From the NCBI GenBank assembly GCA_964020155.1, contig OZ026560.1, positions 4,719,259-4,783,258 of the forward strand: a stretch of DNA of 64,000 nucleotides. Direction: 5' to 3'. The position numbers were made by a program, and so were the translations under genes. The notes under the pieces are model-generated. The model did no database searches. It worked only from the letters and a program-made list of their open reading frames with translations, and had not been told where the DNA came from. Each line of letters starts with the position of its first letter. Within the stretch, counting starts at the first letter, position 1. Positions 13,566 through 54,541 of this stretch are shown piece after piece. This stretch comes from Chondrilla cf. caribensis. Taxonomy: Eukaryota > Porifera > Demospongiae > Chondrillida > Chondrillidae.

Positions 13566-13950
13566 CTACTAGCACACACCTCCCAGCAAGTGTCACTATT
13601 AGCACACCTCCCAGCACATAGCACTACTGACACACACCTCCCACCACCTGTCACTACTGGCACACACCTCCCAGCAAGTGTCACTATTAGCACACACCTC
13701 CCAGCACATGACACTACTAGCACACACCTCCCAGCATGTACCACTACTAGCACACACCTCCCAGCACGTGTCACTACTAGCACACACCTCCCAGCAAGTG
13801 TCACTACTAGCACACACCTCCCAGCACGTATCACTACTAGCACACACTTCCCAGCACGTATCACTACTAGCACACACCTCCCAGCAAGTGTCACTACTAG
13901 CACACACCTCCCAGCATGCACATGTCACTACTAGCACACACCTCCCACCA
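13566..13950. repeat. 30-bp minisatellite at the cyclin-Q 3' end
   Basis: About 13 copies of a 30-base unit (TCCCAGCACGTGTCACTACT plus AGCACACACC). On the minus strand it encodes CWEVCASSDT in the frame that continues from the cyclin-Q coding sequence WWEVCASSDM. Confidence 0.9.
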
Positions 13951-14201
13951 CATCCTCCTGGCTCTACCGCACTCAACATTCAACTTGACTATTTCCACTG
14001 CCAAGTATAAAACAGCCACAGCGATAAAATCTGGCTCATGTTGGAGACACAGTTCTGTCCTGAAAACATCGCATAGGAGTGTCCAGCCCACTTGACTAAT
14101 CTTGCTACAATCCCATTCTTCTGTGTCCACCCAGTAGGACAGTGTCAGGAGATAGTGGAGAAGATACTGAAAGAATTAGAAGTGGGCCATCATCACAATA
14201 G

Positions 14202-14261
<60 letters not shown>

Positions 14262-15557
14262 GGGTGTGGGTGTGGCTGTGTGCATGTGTGCTGATGTGAA
14301 ATTCTCCATAACACCACACAGAGCCTCACACACTGATACTCAACACTCAAATGAACACATACGGGTGTTTGACATGAAATGGAGGTAAATTAGTAAGTAT
14401 GTAACAGAATAAATTCAAAAATAACACACTCTGGTCACATCCAGTCAGACCTATTGAAACCAAGTCATATGCAGTCCAACTCAGTCATATCAGGTTGAAT
14501 CCAGTTATGTCCAGTCAAATTCAGTCACATACAGTCAAACCCAGTCGCATTTAATCAAATTCAGTCATATCTAGTCAAACCCAGTCACATCCAGTCACAT
14601 CCAGTCAAATCCAATCAATGTGCATTCCCCAGAACAATGAGGAGCCCATGTGTGGCAAGCACGAACCTGTACCTTATGTGGTAGGCGAGCCTTCATGTCA
14701 AAATTCAGTGTTCTCAGTAAGAACAGCTCGTACTGAGCAACACTATCCTTCAGCCTCCAGTAGGTGCTGCACACATCCAAGGGAGGCTTGTTTCTATGGA
14801 TACAACTGAAAACAACAAATTGGGCATGACTGGTGAACACCCATTGACCACTTCAGCATGTTTTTGCAATGTTTTTGCTGTGTCAGCATTCCACCACACA
14901 GGTGTAGTTACTTCTAGGAATGTAGTACAGTATGGTTCATAACAGTACTTGTCACTACTAACACACATACCTGTAACTAGTGTTAACGACATCTCCCAAA
15001 TTTACCAGATTTTCGTGTATTTTTCCTGCCAAATGCAGTGCAGCCATTGCAATGAGCTGAAAGGAAGATGATACCTAAACATAACCTTAGCTACACAAGT
15101 CACACTAGGAATACCTTTTAACCATGTTAGATACAATAGAATCTTGAATCCTTACATCCATTATAATCACAAACATAAGATTTACCTTACACAAATGTAC
15201 TTAATAAAAACTAATAATATTGACTGACAACTGACATTGTGTCATGGAGACAAGATACAAAGTTACAGTGCATTGTTGACCACATCTAAGTGTGTCACTC
15301 ACGTGTAAGTCACATGCATTTTGGCCGTTTTTCCTGCAAAATACTTGAAACATGTAGGAAGCAGAAGCAATGGCCTCGTCGGACAATTTGAGTTTATTGC
15401 CTTGAGAAAATGAGAATATGGATCGATATTACAAGAATGCATTTGCATCTGCTCGCAATAATAACTTACCAACTTCGAAAACAAAGCCTGTGAACATAAA
15501 CGTGTTGCTATGTGTAGTAATCCTTGAGTCCACCGATTCTACTCTAGCGACGGCCAT
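13897..15557 (-). CDS. CCNQ: Cyclin-Q (FAM58), CDK10 activator
   Basis: Five exons: 15557-15470, 15400-15303, 15056-14971, 14805-14673 and 14166-13897, all in frame. The product has two cyclin folds: KLSDEAIASASYMFQVFCRK, LIAMAALHLAGKIHENLVNL, RLKDSVAQYELFLLRTLNFD, then YLLHYLLTLSYWV and DFIAVAVLYLAVEI. These match human cyclin-Q block for block (IAMSSIYLAGKVEEQ, LRDSIVQCELLMLRVLRF, HIAVAVLYLA). It should bind and activate CDK10. The C-terminus is odd: after the position of the conserved PWWQVF motif (here MWWEVC) the frame enters a 30-bp minisatellite and stops, losing the family's last 20 or so residues. A different last exon is possible. Confidence 0.88.
14203..14282. repeat. (GT)n with GGGTGT tail in CCNQ intron
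   Basis: GT dinucleotide run degenerating into GGTGGG units. Antisense to the (TG)-sense pattern of most genes here. Confidence 0.85.
14437..14612. repeat. Degenerate CAGTCANAYC tandem repeat
   Basis: About 16 loosely conserved 10-11 base units (CAGTCACATC, CAGTCAAACC) in a CCNQ intron. Confidence 0.7.
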
Positions 15558-16009
15558 ATTGGTTGGCAGTAACTAGATTCATAGCCTAACATGAAGGTTG
15601 CATCTTAGATATAGGGTCTATGGTTGCATGTAAGACTGTCTATGGTTTCACCCCAAGCAAGGCGGCTTGTTCACATACTAACGCTGTACGTCTAATTCGG
15701 CTTCAAATCATAGTCCTACACCACACACCTTGTTCGGATTCCAATCAAAACTATATTTGAAGTACTTATTGATGCCTAAAACGACTTTAAAACTCCGGGC
15801 TTTAATAGATATCCGGTTAGTGTTCGGAAGGGGCAGCCCCCCAATTCACTTCCGGCTGATGTAAGGGGTAGTCCGTTGAGTTAGAAATTGGTTCTTCTTC
15901 GTTCGAAAGAGTTCTCTTAATCGTAGTATACTTCAGGAATTGTTACTTAGGTGATTTAAAATTGATATTCCCAAACCTTTGATCGGTTTCCGTATAATAT
16001 TCGGCTGAT
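15558..16009. promoter_or_regulatory. Shared upstream region of CCNQ and PIAS
   Basis: 452 bases between two divergent start codons. No TATA box stands out on either side. Probably a bidirectional promoter. Confidence 0.5.
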
Positions 16010-24234
<8,225 letters not shown>

Positions 24235-24955
24235 CAACTTTTCTAATATTTTTGTGTGTATATAGTATTTTGTGTTTTATGTAATTTTGTATTTATATCA
24301 ACCTTCATGCATGGAGCTTACTGCATTTGAATTGTATGAAATTAATGGTTTAATTAATTAAATTAATTGCTGTACAATTCACAGTTAATGTGAAGCCACA
24401 CATCAGACTATGAAGCCATGTAGTCTTGAAATTCAGACATACGTTTTTCCCATTACCTGTTTACGCATTCCCGTGTGGCCGAAATGTATCAACGGATGGG
24501 AAAAAAGTCCGGATTTGAGACTATATAGAAGCCATGCAGGTGCTTGCTAGTGATTGCACAACAGTACATACATTCCAGTGGTACACACAGGTGCATGTAG
24601 GTACACACAGGTACATGTAGGTGCAGAGAGGTACACACAGGTACATGTAGGTACAGAGAAGTACACACAGGCGCACGTAGGTACACACAGGTACATGTAC
24701 GTATGGTACAAAGAGATACATACAGGTACATACAGGTACACACAAGTACAGAAAGGTGCGTAACAACTGATAATAAAGTGATAAACACTAGGGCATCTTT
24801 GCTCTAACCAAAATGAACAATCACTCAAAAACATGTGTTAGCTGGTTATCATACAGCATAAAATTGTTATTGCCTATAGTTAAGAATTTACTGAAAATAC
24901 ATACATATAGCAGGATTCAGCAGTCAGTCCTGTTGACATGTACAAGGACATGCTG
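24235..24955. other. Convergent 3' region of PIAS and DENND3
   Basis: The genes end tail-to-tail 721 bases apart. 24580-24750 is a degenerate array of about 20-21 base units (GGTACACACAGGTACATGTA). AATAAA at 24772-24777 is a possible PIAS polyadenylation signal. Confidence 0.55.
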
Positions 24956-41518
<16,563 letters not shown>

Positions 41519-41656
41519 CGAAGTACCCGCAACTGCTGTGAAAAATCACTTCCGAGTCGAGCAAGAAACAGCCATGTGATTGTGGTCCATATAAGGATAT
41601 GAGGTCTACGGTGTAGGGTAGTTGTGTGATAGTCACGTGATCTATCCAGGCGGAAA
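41519..41656. promoter_or_regulatory. Bidirectional promoter DENND3/APC11
   Basis: Only 138 bases between the two divergent start codons. Contains TCACGTGA near 41634-41641. No TATA box. Confidence 0.6.
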
Positions 41657-42537
41657 ATGAAAGTCAAGATTAATAGTGAGTGTCTGTCAACAAAATCGTT
41701 GAAAATTGATCTTGAATGTAACAGAATGAACTAGCTAGTATTACATACTTGTTTTTCTTCTGTAGGGTGAGTGAGCTAGCTATCCTACGCATTCTCTTGC
41801 TAATTTCGTTTGGCGGTGGTCTTCTTAGCAGAAATACCAGTACTCGGGACCCTAGCTGCACCCACCCCACACTGATCCTAGTGACCTTCCAGTTGTAGAT
41901 ACCCTAGCAACCTTCAGTCGCTATTTCGCTTCCTTTGTCAAGATGGCGGGCTGTGGCTGTCTGGAAGTGGATAACAAATGACTCCGACTGCGGAATCTGT
42001 AGGATGGCTTTCGACAGTATTTGCCCCAATTGTAAATTTCCAGGTGATGACTGTCCTGTAGGTGAGTTGTGTGTGTGTACCTACATTAGTGGGTTTAACA
42101 TGTGATATGTATGTATGTGTGTATTGCATGCATGCATACGTTGTGTACATGCATATTGGTGTGTTTACCTGTACATATGTGTATCGTATGCACATATGCA
42201 TGTGCATGCGTGTTTATTTATGTGTAACTATACTTGTATGTATTACATGCATGTCGGTGATTAACATGTTTTTGCATGTGTACATTGTTCTACATGCATA
42301 TTTGTACGTGTGTACATCCCCCTGTGTTCTGTACATCTTGGTCGCAAGTTGCAACCACTGTACAATATTTGCTCGGATGTACACATTTATAATTCCGTTG
42401 TTTTCTCGTGTGTGCTCCCAGTCACTGGTCAATGCAGACACCAGTTTCACCTCCACTGTATTCTAAAGTGGCTCGGGACCCAGCAGATGAACCAACAGTG
42501 TCCCATGTGCCGTCAAGACTGGCAGTTCAGTGAATAG
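41657..42537 (+). CDS. ANAPC11: Anaphase-promoting complex subunit 11 (RING-H2)
   Basis: Three exons in the best in-frame model: 41657-41675 (MKVKIN), 41918-42061, 42422-42537; 92 residues (human 84). The body [51 protein letters not shown] and [12 protein letters not shown] matches APC11 throughout, with all RING-H2 ligands present. It recruits the E2 to the APC/C and catalyses ubiquitin transfer in mitosis. The first junction is uncertain: the frame-preserving acceptor at 41918 adds about eight residues (AISLPLSR) absent from the family. Using the AG just before 41943 would match the family length but shifts the frame by one base. Confidence 0.88.
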
Positions 42538-42549
42538 AACTTTCAACAT

Positions 42550-42555
42550 TTTATT
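42550..42555 (-). terminator. Polyadenylation signal of the SWEET gene
   Basis: AATAAA on the minus strand, 46 bases after the SWEET stop codon and only 13 bases from the APC11 stop, so the two 3' ends must overlap or nearly so. Confidence 0.5.
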
Positions 42556-42600
42556 GAAGTATAAATTTTTAACCGTTAGGTTAAGTTATGAAATTTTTCT

Positions 42601-45547
42601 TCAAACCAGTCTCTCGATGGACACAACTCTTTTCTTTGGAGACGTCCAGTAGATTACGAACAGAATGAGTTGGATGCATGTCAAAATAAGTCCCAATAAG
42701 TTAGGTATCTGAGCAATGTGGAGCAAAGGAAACAAGCAAAAATGATGCTACAAACACACACACACACACACGCACACACACACACACGCACACATACACG
42801 CACACACACATGCACACACACACACACACACGCATGCACATGCACACATACACACACACACACGCACACACACACAGATACATACATCACATCCCACACA
42901 GATACACACATAATTCCCATATAATTATATATAATATATAATGGAAGTTTTTGTTCTAGTCATGGCACATATACGTAGTTCGCATCATATTACAAAGTTC
43001 TACATCATGAAATGTATTGCAATGGAGTACTATAGATCGAATCGAACCTGCTTGCTCTAATTTCTTGATTAGGTATGCAGACTGTTATGTTGTTTGTCAC
43101 AATAATTGCTTGTTTAAAATTATCAATTTAATTTTCCGATAAATGGAACTTTTCCAGTGTTCCCGGAGACTTAACCCATTCAGTCTCTGGTCAATCTCGT
43201 AATAGACAGAAATATCACAGGGATTGTAACTTGTACATCCCATTGTTGGATTCATTTTCATATTTCGTTATTTCGATTTGATATGTCTTCATTCAAGGCA
43301 CTTCAAATACCCACCTCATCAATTGGCTACACTTCAAAAGTTAATGTGAAAAGGCTAAACTTTTTTTACAGAGAATTGACTACTTTCTTCAAATCTTACA
43401 ATAGAAATGAAATGACAATAATGATGTTCTCCCCTCCTCTTTCAAATTTAAACAAACCTCATTGATTTTGATGACATCACCAGTTTCAACCAACCTCAAT
43501 GTAGTCTCATGTAGCCCAGACCCATTCCCGCCTCCAATTTCAAATTGGGACTGCATCCCGGCACAAAGTCCCAATTTAAAATTGGAGGCGAGAATGGTCT
43601 GGGCTAATCAAGACTAATCTCAACATGCAATACATTTTAAGGGAGATTATCAGAATACATTTTCATTGTATGTTGTTGCACTGTCTTTTCATTTCAAATT
43701 GGTTGAGAGAAGAGAGATAACCTAAATTTTCTTTGTACATCGCCAATTAGGACAAACTGGCACCATCCTCAAGGCACACCACCATAACATACAGTGCAAC
43801 TTGCTTAGTAAGTACCTGGGTTAGTACACACCTCTGTTAGTACACACTCCTGGTTAGTACACACTCCTGGTTAGTACACACTCCTGGTTAGTACACACCT
43901 CTGTTAGTACATACACCTCACTCAGTCCCTAGCTCATGTACACCATGTCAACTGGTACTGATAGTAAGTACCTCTGATAAGAAGTACAGGTTCGTTGTGC
44001 CCTTCAAGGTACTTACTAAGCACATTGTACTGCATACTTAAGGTCACAACATCCCATCTGTCTGGAGTGTAGTTAATATGGGAGATTTACTATTGGATAC
44101 AAACGTTATCAATGATTCCCCTCAAACAGGTACATACGTTCAAAGCGTTACGTACATCCAAAACAATATACATATACAGTCCATAGGTGCTTTCAGATCG
44201 TCATGCCCCTCCCCCAACCCCGCCCCTGCAAATGACACCTGACTTCACAGCCAGACGAGAAAACCACACACACATACCACAATATAAATATCTTTTCGAA
44301 TGAATCCATATGTAGTCCACAGGAATGTTGTAAGAGTGCCCATCACCGACAGAGGAAGGGACATCGTCTCAGTTGTTTTACTTCTGATAACTTCTCTCTG
44401 AATTGGAATGAAACACAGAGTAGGCACAAATAAACATTTCCATTTATGGGAAATTATCAATTATGTAATAATTATTATTTGGAGATACCGTATAGCGGGA
44501 AATTTCACAGATTTCGCAGTTGGCCTAACATCCGGGAAAATAAAATCTGCGAATTAGGCGTTCGCGTTGTTATATAACGTGACTGTGGCCAGGATCTGCA
44601 AAAATTTTATCCGCAATTTTTTTTCCTTTTGGAGCCATCCACGAAAATTTTGTCCTGCGAAAATTTCCCGCTATACAGTATTGCTTCCATATGAACTCTG
44701 AAGGAAGATTGTACAAGTGAGCTATAGCAACCTCACGTACATCACCGGCTTGTGTACATCACAAGTTGCTGTGCATTGAAGTACTCAAATCAAATAGCTC
44801 ACCATGGTTGCCAAGGGCGATGCAAAAAAAGCAACGGCTACAATATTACACAATATCCCCAGAGAGTTTATCCCTCGGACATTGTCAGTTTCAATGTAGA
44901 AGAAGTATCCTAAGATCACCAGAACAAACACAAGAAGAACACCAGCTCTCAACAGTACTTCCTCCTAAAATTTTGGCGGGAAAAAACATGTGACCTGCAT
45001 GTGACATTCAAAAAGACATGTTATCAGACAACATTACTCCAGTGGGTCACTACTAGATTACCATGACAATGACATGCATGTGATCTGCATGTGATCTAAA
45101 TGAGATACTGGATAAAAATGACACAGGTTATCTTGACAACAATGCTGTAATCAGCGAACATGAGTTACCGTGACAATAGCACATGATAGGCATGTGATAT
45201 TTGTGCTTCCTGTTTACCTTGCTTTGTGTATGCAGTACAAAGACGACAATGTATCCAGTATTGAGCAACAGTCCAGTGAAATTGACCCAGAAGACAGTGA
45301 TATCTCCAATCATATATCCATAGCTTAGCCACAGAACACAGCTAGTAAGGTTCAAAGGATATTATATGTGAATAAGGGATATGTTGATATACGCACACAT
45401 GCATACATACTTGAGAATACCAGCTAGGAAAGGAAGATAAGCCACTGATCCTGTACTTTTGGATTTGTGTATCTTCCAACAGGCACCACTAGATATGATA
45501 AAGCATTATAATCGATCTTTGAAACACACACACGTGCCCACATGTAT

Positions 45548-45609
<62 letters not shown>

Positions 45610-46081
45610 CACACACACACACACACAACACACACACACACACACACACACAATTTGTACTAAATGTACACTGGGGTCAACATCCAACCACACATTCCAA
45701 CGAAAGGTAATAATTATAAGGCACGGGAATTAGGAAATTCTTCTCCCCAAAGGTGATGGTTGGGAGAACATTCTAACATATCTATCTATAAAACACAGTC
45801 GGTGGAATACAGTAACGTTGAGCTTGAGGGTAAAGTCTCTACACCGTAAGTACAGAGTAAAAAAGTACATACAGACCTCCATCCATCTACACGTTAATAT
45901 ACGTTCCGCCAAATGCCCGCTAAAAGCCTACTACTGGAAAGACTCACACGCTACTTGAGAACATCCCGATGGTGGACACGCTCGCCGCCAGACCCACGAA
46001 TTCAAGTAGTCCCATTGCACTCGGATCGAAATTAGAGATTCTAAACAAACTGCTAAAGACACCACTCGGCGTCAAGTGCAT
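42601..46081 (-). CDS. SLC50A1: SWEET (MtN3/saliva) sugar transporter
   Basis: Six exons: 46081-45948, 45488-45411, 45341-45218, 44964-44803, 44397-44278, 42708-42601; 241 residues, or 219 from the second Met (MGLLEFVGLAASVS), which is the usual family length. There are seven hydrophobic helices and two MtN3 repeats: KSKSTGSVAYLPFLAGILNC with VLWLSYGYMIGD, then IRSKTTETMSLPLSVMGTLT with FLWTTYGFIRKD. The last exon starts IPNLLGLILTCIQLILFVIY. SWEETs are bidirectional sugar uniporters of plasma or Golgi membranes. It ends tail-to-tail with APC11, 63 bases between stops. Confidence 0.92.
42753..42906. repeat. (CA)n array, SWEET intron 5
   Basis: CA run with ACGC and ATGC interruptions, next to the last exon. 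Confidence 0.88.
43512..43606. mobile_element. Short hairpin element (MITE)
   Basis: Near-perfect inverted repeat of about 42 bases per arm: TAGCCCAGACCCATTCCCGC ... and its complement ending GGTCTGGGCTA, separated by about 12 bases. In SWEET intron 5. Confidence 0.8.
43791..44033. mobile_element. MITE with internal tandem repeat
   Basis: Ends CAGTGCAACTTGCTTAGTAA / GTACTTACTAAGCACATTGT plus ACTG. The middle holds about six copies of a 20-21 base unit (GGTTAGTACACACTCCT). Same family as 59550-59956. Confidence 0.75.
44486..44680. mobile_element. MITE with TACYGTATAGCGGG termini
   Basis: Inverted termini TACCGTATAGCGGGAAATTT / AAATTTCCCGCTATACAGTA, 195 bases; internal GCGAA/TTCGC phrases. 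In SWEET intron 4. Confidence 0.8.
45547..45651. repeat. (AC)n microsatellite, SWEET intron 1
   Basis: AC run with three AAC interruptions. Confidence 0.9.
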
Positions 46082-46539
46082 TCTACAGTGAATATGTTAG
46101 TGTATGTATATTATACATATATGAACACAACTATTATACGTATAAAATGATCAACAATACTATGACGCATACATTATTATTATATTATTACCAGATTTGT
46201 TCTAAATATGTGGAAATCTAGAAAGGAGCTATTAAAATTTAGTAAATAGGTACTAAATAACTTTGGAATTTTTTATTTAGTGCTATTTTGGACAACTGTC
46301 CTACAATGCACTTTAATAACAATAATAATAATAATAATAATAATATACATACACACATAACCCTAAGTACAAAAATCATGTTGCGCAAAGCTTCGATCTG
46401 TACAAAACATACATTCACGATATACTACAGACAATAATACAACAACTAAAGGTCATCTCTATTGGATGCACTAACGGAATACTGGAAGATTTGACAAAAA
46501 TTAGGTGCAATGATTTCACCATTACACGAGTTCATATCT
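46082..46539. other. SWEET 5' flank and syntaxin 3' end
   Basis: 458 bases between two same-strand genes. (AAT)n at 46318-46343; AATAAA on the minus strand at 46272-46277 may polyadenylate the syntaxin transcript. Confidence 0.45.
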
Positions 46540-50033
<3,494 letters not shown>

Positions 50034-50246
50034 TTTGACGTTGCATGCGAGAGTGGTGACTACGAACCGTGAAATAATTAACGCTTCACTGTTTTGGTTG
50101 GCTAGTCGGAAGTGCATCACGTGATAACAGAGACGTGTGGCATTACGTGCAACACCGCACGCTGCTTCCGCTACTTTCGCATACCTTTGGAATGAGCTCT
50201 CCAAATATAATCCTGGGGCGATCGAGAATATTTCGTGGACGTTACA
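50034..50246. promoter_or_regulatory. Bidirectional promoter, syntaxin/membrane protein
   Basis: 213 bases between divergent start codons; TCACGTGATAAC at 50118-50129. No TATA box. Confidence 0.55.
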
Positions 50247-50663
50247 ATGGAGCATCGCTCAAGCGGACAAGGATCGCTCGAAGCTACCGTTGGTCGGCAT
50301 AATTCAATGTTGTTGTCGACAAACCTCTTCGACCAGACTGATCGGAGACGCGGTTGTACAAGAAAGAGATGTTGCGTGACGTTATTCATTGTAGCCGCTA
50401 TCATCCAAGGTGAGGATGTGCATAATTTTATACAGCTGAGAGTACTGTCAGTCGTTACTGGCCGTTTGTTTTGATTAAACGTATACATCATCCAAAGAGC
50501 AGAAAACTCGATTGATTTATGTCCTTTTATCAGTTTCAACATAATTATTAACAACCATGGGATATAAATCGCTACTGATATTATTACCATAATTGTCTAA
50601 AGGATTTAGTTACCTTCCGTGTTTTTAACATCAAGCTGAAGTATTACCTTTTTCTGTGTGTGT

Positions 50664-50736
<73 letters not shown>

Positions 50737-50748
50737 CACGTGTGTGTA

Positions 50749-50809
<61 letters not shown>

Positions 50810-50820
50810 ACGTGTGTGTA

Positions 50821-50875
<55 letters not shown>

Positions 50876-53800
50876 ATGTGTGTACAAGTACACATGCAGC
50901 ATTTGTTCAGCATGATATCCGTACATGTTTCCATTCACTCCTTCACTCCTCCCTATGATTTCTCTAGTTGTCCTCATCATCGGACTGCAACTAACCATAA
51001 CTGCTTTCGGACGAGAATCCTTTGAGGAAATGGACAATGCTGAGTTTCTCCAATTGGACTGCAACTGTGAACAGGAAGCCCTTGATATTGTCAGTAAATA
51101 TACTGATGTGACCATCGTGATGGACCTGTTCAGAAATCGATCCTCTGATGAGTGTCCTTATGACCAGATATCCAATTCAACACATGAAAGAGAAGAGGTG
51201 TGTATGATGCAGTGGGTGTAGTGTGTCTCGCTAGAGAATTCACTTTGTGGTGTAATTTGACCAAGGACATAACCTCACAATAAAGAGCGAAGGCAGTGTA
51301 TTGTCATAGCCATTTGCACCCTATAAGTGTGTGTTTGTTAATTCCATTCATAGTGGGTTTTTCCATGTTCACATGGTACAGTTTAAAATTCTCATTGGAT
51401 TTTACTTTGATTTTTTCCCATTTACTGTAGTCTTTCGGCCAAGACAAGTTCGTCTACATATTCTTCTTCATCGGGTGCATTCTTTACAACATCGTTATTC
51501 TGCTACTGGCTGTAAGTGATTTTGCATTAATTGTTTGTTGTTTTGATCATTTGGATGTGTTGTTGTTTGTGGTGTTTGTGTAGGTGGGACATCTATTTTC
51601 ATATTCACAGTCCATCACGATTAAATGTGTGTGTGTGTGTGTGTGTGTGTTTGTGTTGTGTATTACAAGATAATTAAAAGCAGACAAAATTAATCAAACT
51701 TTGAAAACTTATATGCCATCAATGACCCTGAAAACTTGAATTACTTGTATATCGTGTTTGGTGAGCCAGTAGACAACGTAACCTGAAGTATACGTAATTG
51801 ACAAAATGAGCTTTTTCAACGTTAAGAAGACTTGTTAGGGTTCAGCAATAGTTAAACATTCCAAAATTGGAACTACTATATAGTAGGTACTGTATATGCT
51901 ACTATATAGTAGGTACTGTATATGCTACTATATAGTAGGTACTGTATATGCTACTATATAGTAGGTACTGTATATGCTACTATATAGTAGGTACTGTATA
52001 TGCTACTATATAGTAGGTACTGTATATGCTACTATATAGTAGGTACTGTATATGCTACTATATAGTAGGTACTGTATATGCTACTATATAGTAGGTAGAA
52101 ATTATGTAATATTGCGGCTTTTTGAAGTTGCACCTATTGGCATTGCAAATGGCCGCCATTTTGTAATCAGCTGTTACAAACCCTACTCCCATCCAAACCA
52201 CACCCTACAATTTTTGTCTGTGCCACACCCATCCAACAGACTTGTCTGGACCACGCCCTCCAGTTCTCCATAAACACAATGTGATGAGTCATGTCAAGTC
52301 TAGCGCACCAGATTGTATGGGTGTTGTAGGGATTCCCCTTCAAGCCATTAGTATGTGGAATGTGCAAGATTCATTATTGAACTTATCACTATTTCATTGG
52401 GTTTTCAAACAGGAAGTACGGTCTGCCATTAAGGGATTCATCTCCTAAATCGCTTATCACAACATCTCACTTAGCTGAATGATTTACATTCTAACATTTG
52501 GTCATTAGATTTGCATTGATCACTCAGACCAACAATCCCAGTAGGAAGGTGTCCCATTTAGCATGCAAACAGCATAACCTTGTTGAATTGTGAAGTATTT
52601 TGTTGTTTCCGTGCACATGGAGAGGAATTGTGATAATTTGGCAATCTTTTGGTGAAAGATTGCATTTCAGATTACAATGATTGTCACAATAATAAGGCTT
52701 TTATCATACAGTCTGTAATGGGTGTGTGTGTGTGTGTGAGTGAGAGAGAGGTCCATCATCTTGTCGGATACTCATTAACACCACCGAGGCCTGGCTGATG
52801 TGGTCCGGCATGAAAGCCAACGTCCCCAAGTGTGTGTCCCTGGCAGTTCGGGCTTCCAGTGGTAAGCCTTACGACCCTAACCTCACTCTAAATGGAGAAG
52901 CCATCCCATATATTGGAGACAGCACCTTCCACTTCCTCGGAGCCCCAGTGTGTATCCATGGCACTAAGACCCAAGCCCGGGATGGGTTGATTAAGAAGTT
53001 GACTCACCTCCTTGAGAAGGTCGATGCTACCCTTGTCTCCAGGCAACAAAAGCTGAAGTTATTCAAGCTCGCCATCTGCCCACGACTGACCTGGGAGCTC
53101 TCTGTCAACTGCTTCCCATTGTCCTGGTTGAAGACAACACTCCAGCCCATTGCCACAAGCTTTCTGAAGAGATGGTGCGGTCTTGCCAAATCAGCAGACA
53201 CTGGTTGCTTGTTCTTGCCAAAGGAACACGGTGGCCTGGATCTGCCATCACTCACCTTAACCTACAAGAAGCTGCAAGTCACTAAGGCTGCCACCTACAC
53301 CTGCTCAAGAGACCCCATGGTCAGAGCCATTGCCAGCCAGGAAACCAGGAAAGAAGCCACCCAACAGAGACCAATCTTCAAGCCCTTCCAAGAAGTCATC
53401 CAGGCCATGAAGGATGATCCCGGAGCCTCCTCCAAACAACTCAGCACCCGGGCTAAGAAGCAGGTGGAGGCAGCAGACACCGAGGCCCGTCTCACCCACA
53501 GCACCAGTCTGGTTGTCCAAAACCAACCACTAAAGGACAACACCAGCAGAGCTCCTCATCTATGGTCTTCCACAATTGCGACCCTGCCTGAGAGAGTTTT
53601 CAAGTTCGCCCTGAACTCCCTCACAGACACGCTGCCGCATAATGCCAACTTACACCTGTGGAAGAAGCTACCATCCCCATCCTGCAACCTCTGTGGCCAG
53701 CGTCAAACCCTGCTCCACATCCTCAATGCCTGCCCCCATGCTCTGGAGAAGAGAAGGTACAACGCCAGGCACGACGCAATCCTGCGGTCCATTTACACCT

Positions 53801-54450
53801 TCCTGGTGAAGCATCTTCCACCCACCGCAAGCGTCACCGTTGACCTGTGTGACCAGCAGTACGCATTCCCCCAGCACATCGCTACCATAGACAGCCGCCC
53901 CGACATCACTGTATGGGACCAGACCAGAATCACTCTTATTGAGCTGACTGTACCCTTCGAGACATGCACTGATTCTGCCATCCAGAGGAAGACACACAGG
54001 TACCGGGATTTACTCAGTGAATGTAAAGCCAATGGGTACACTGCTGACCTCCTCACAATAGAAGTGGGATCGAGAGGATTCCTTCACTGCAGCAGCTTTG
54101 ACAGTCTCTATAGACTAGTACCAGCCAGGAGACAGGATCAGGAAGCGCTCGAAGGTGACATCATAAAGATTTGTGTCCAGGAATCTTACCGGATTTGGTG
54201 CAAGAGAAACTGGAAAGAGGCAGACACCCAACCCTGAACAACACATTTATTTCCCCAAATTATTTACTATTTAGTGTTTCTGTGACTCCTATTTCTCTTT
54301 TTATTATCATGGACCTCATCCCATACTGTGCAATATTATGTTCTAATATTTTGACAGTGGCTGAGACCCATAGGAAGCATGTCCCCCATTTCAATCCTAC
54401 TTGTACTTTTTATTTTCTTTACCTTGGATTAATAATGGTGACATGTTTGG

Positions 54451-54541
<91 letters not shown>

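Noticed and set aside
13566..13950. Regular 30-bp repeat resembling a CRISPR array
   Set aside because: No unique spacers; units are directly contiguous and the setting is an animal gene.
13599..13979. 126-codon repetitive ORF (CWEVCASSDT repeats) as a separate protein gene
   Set aside because: It is the minisatellite read in a frame; the cyclin-Q frame itself stops at 13897 and no independent promoter or exon is seen.
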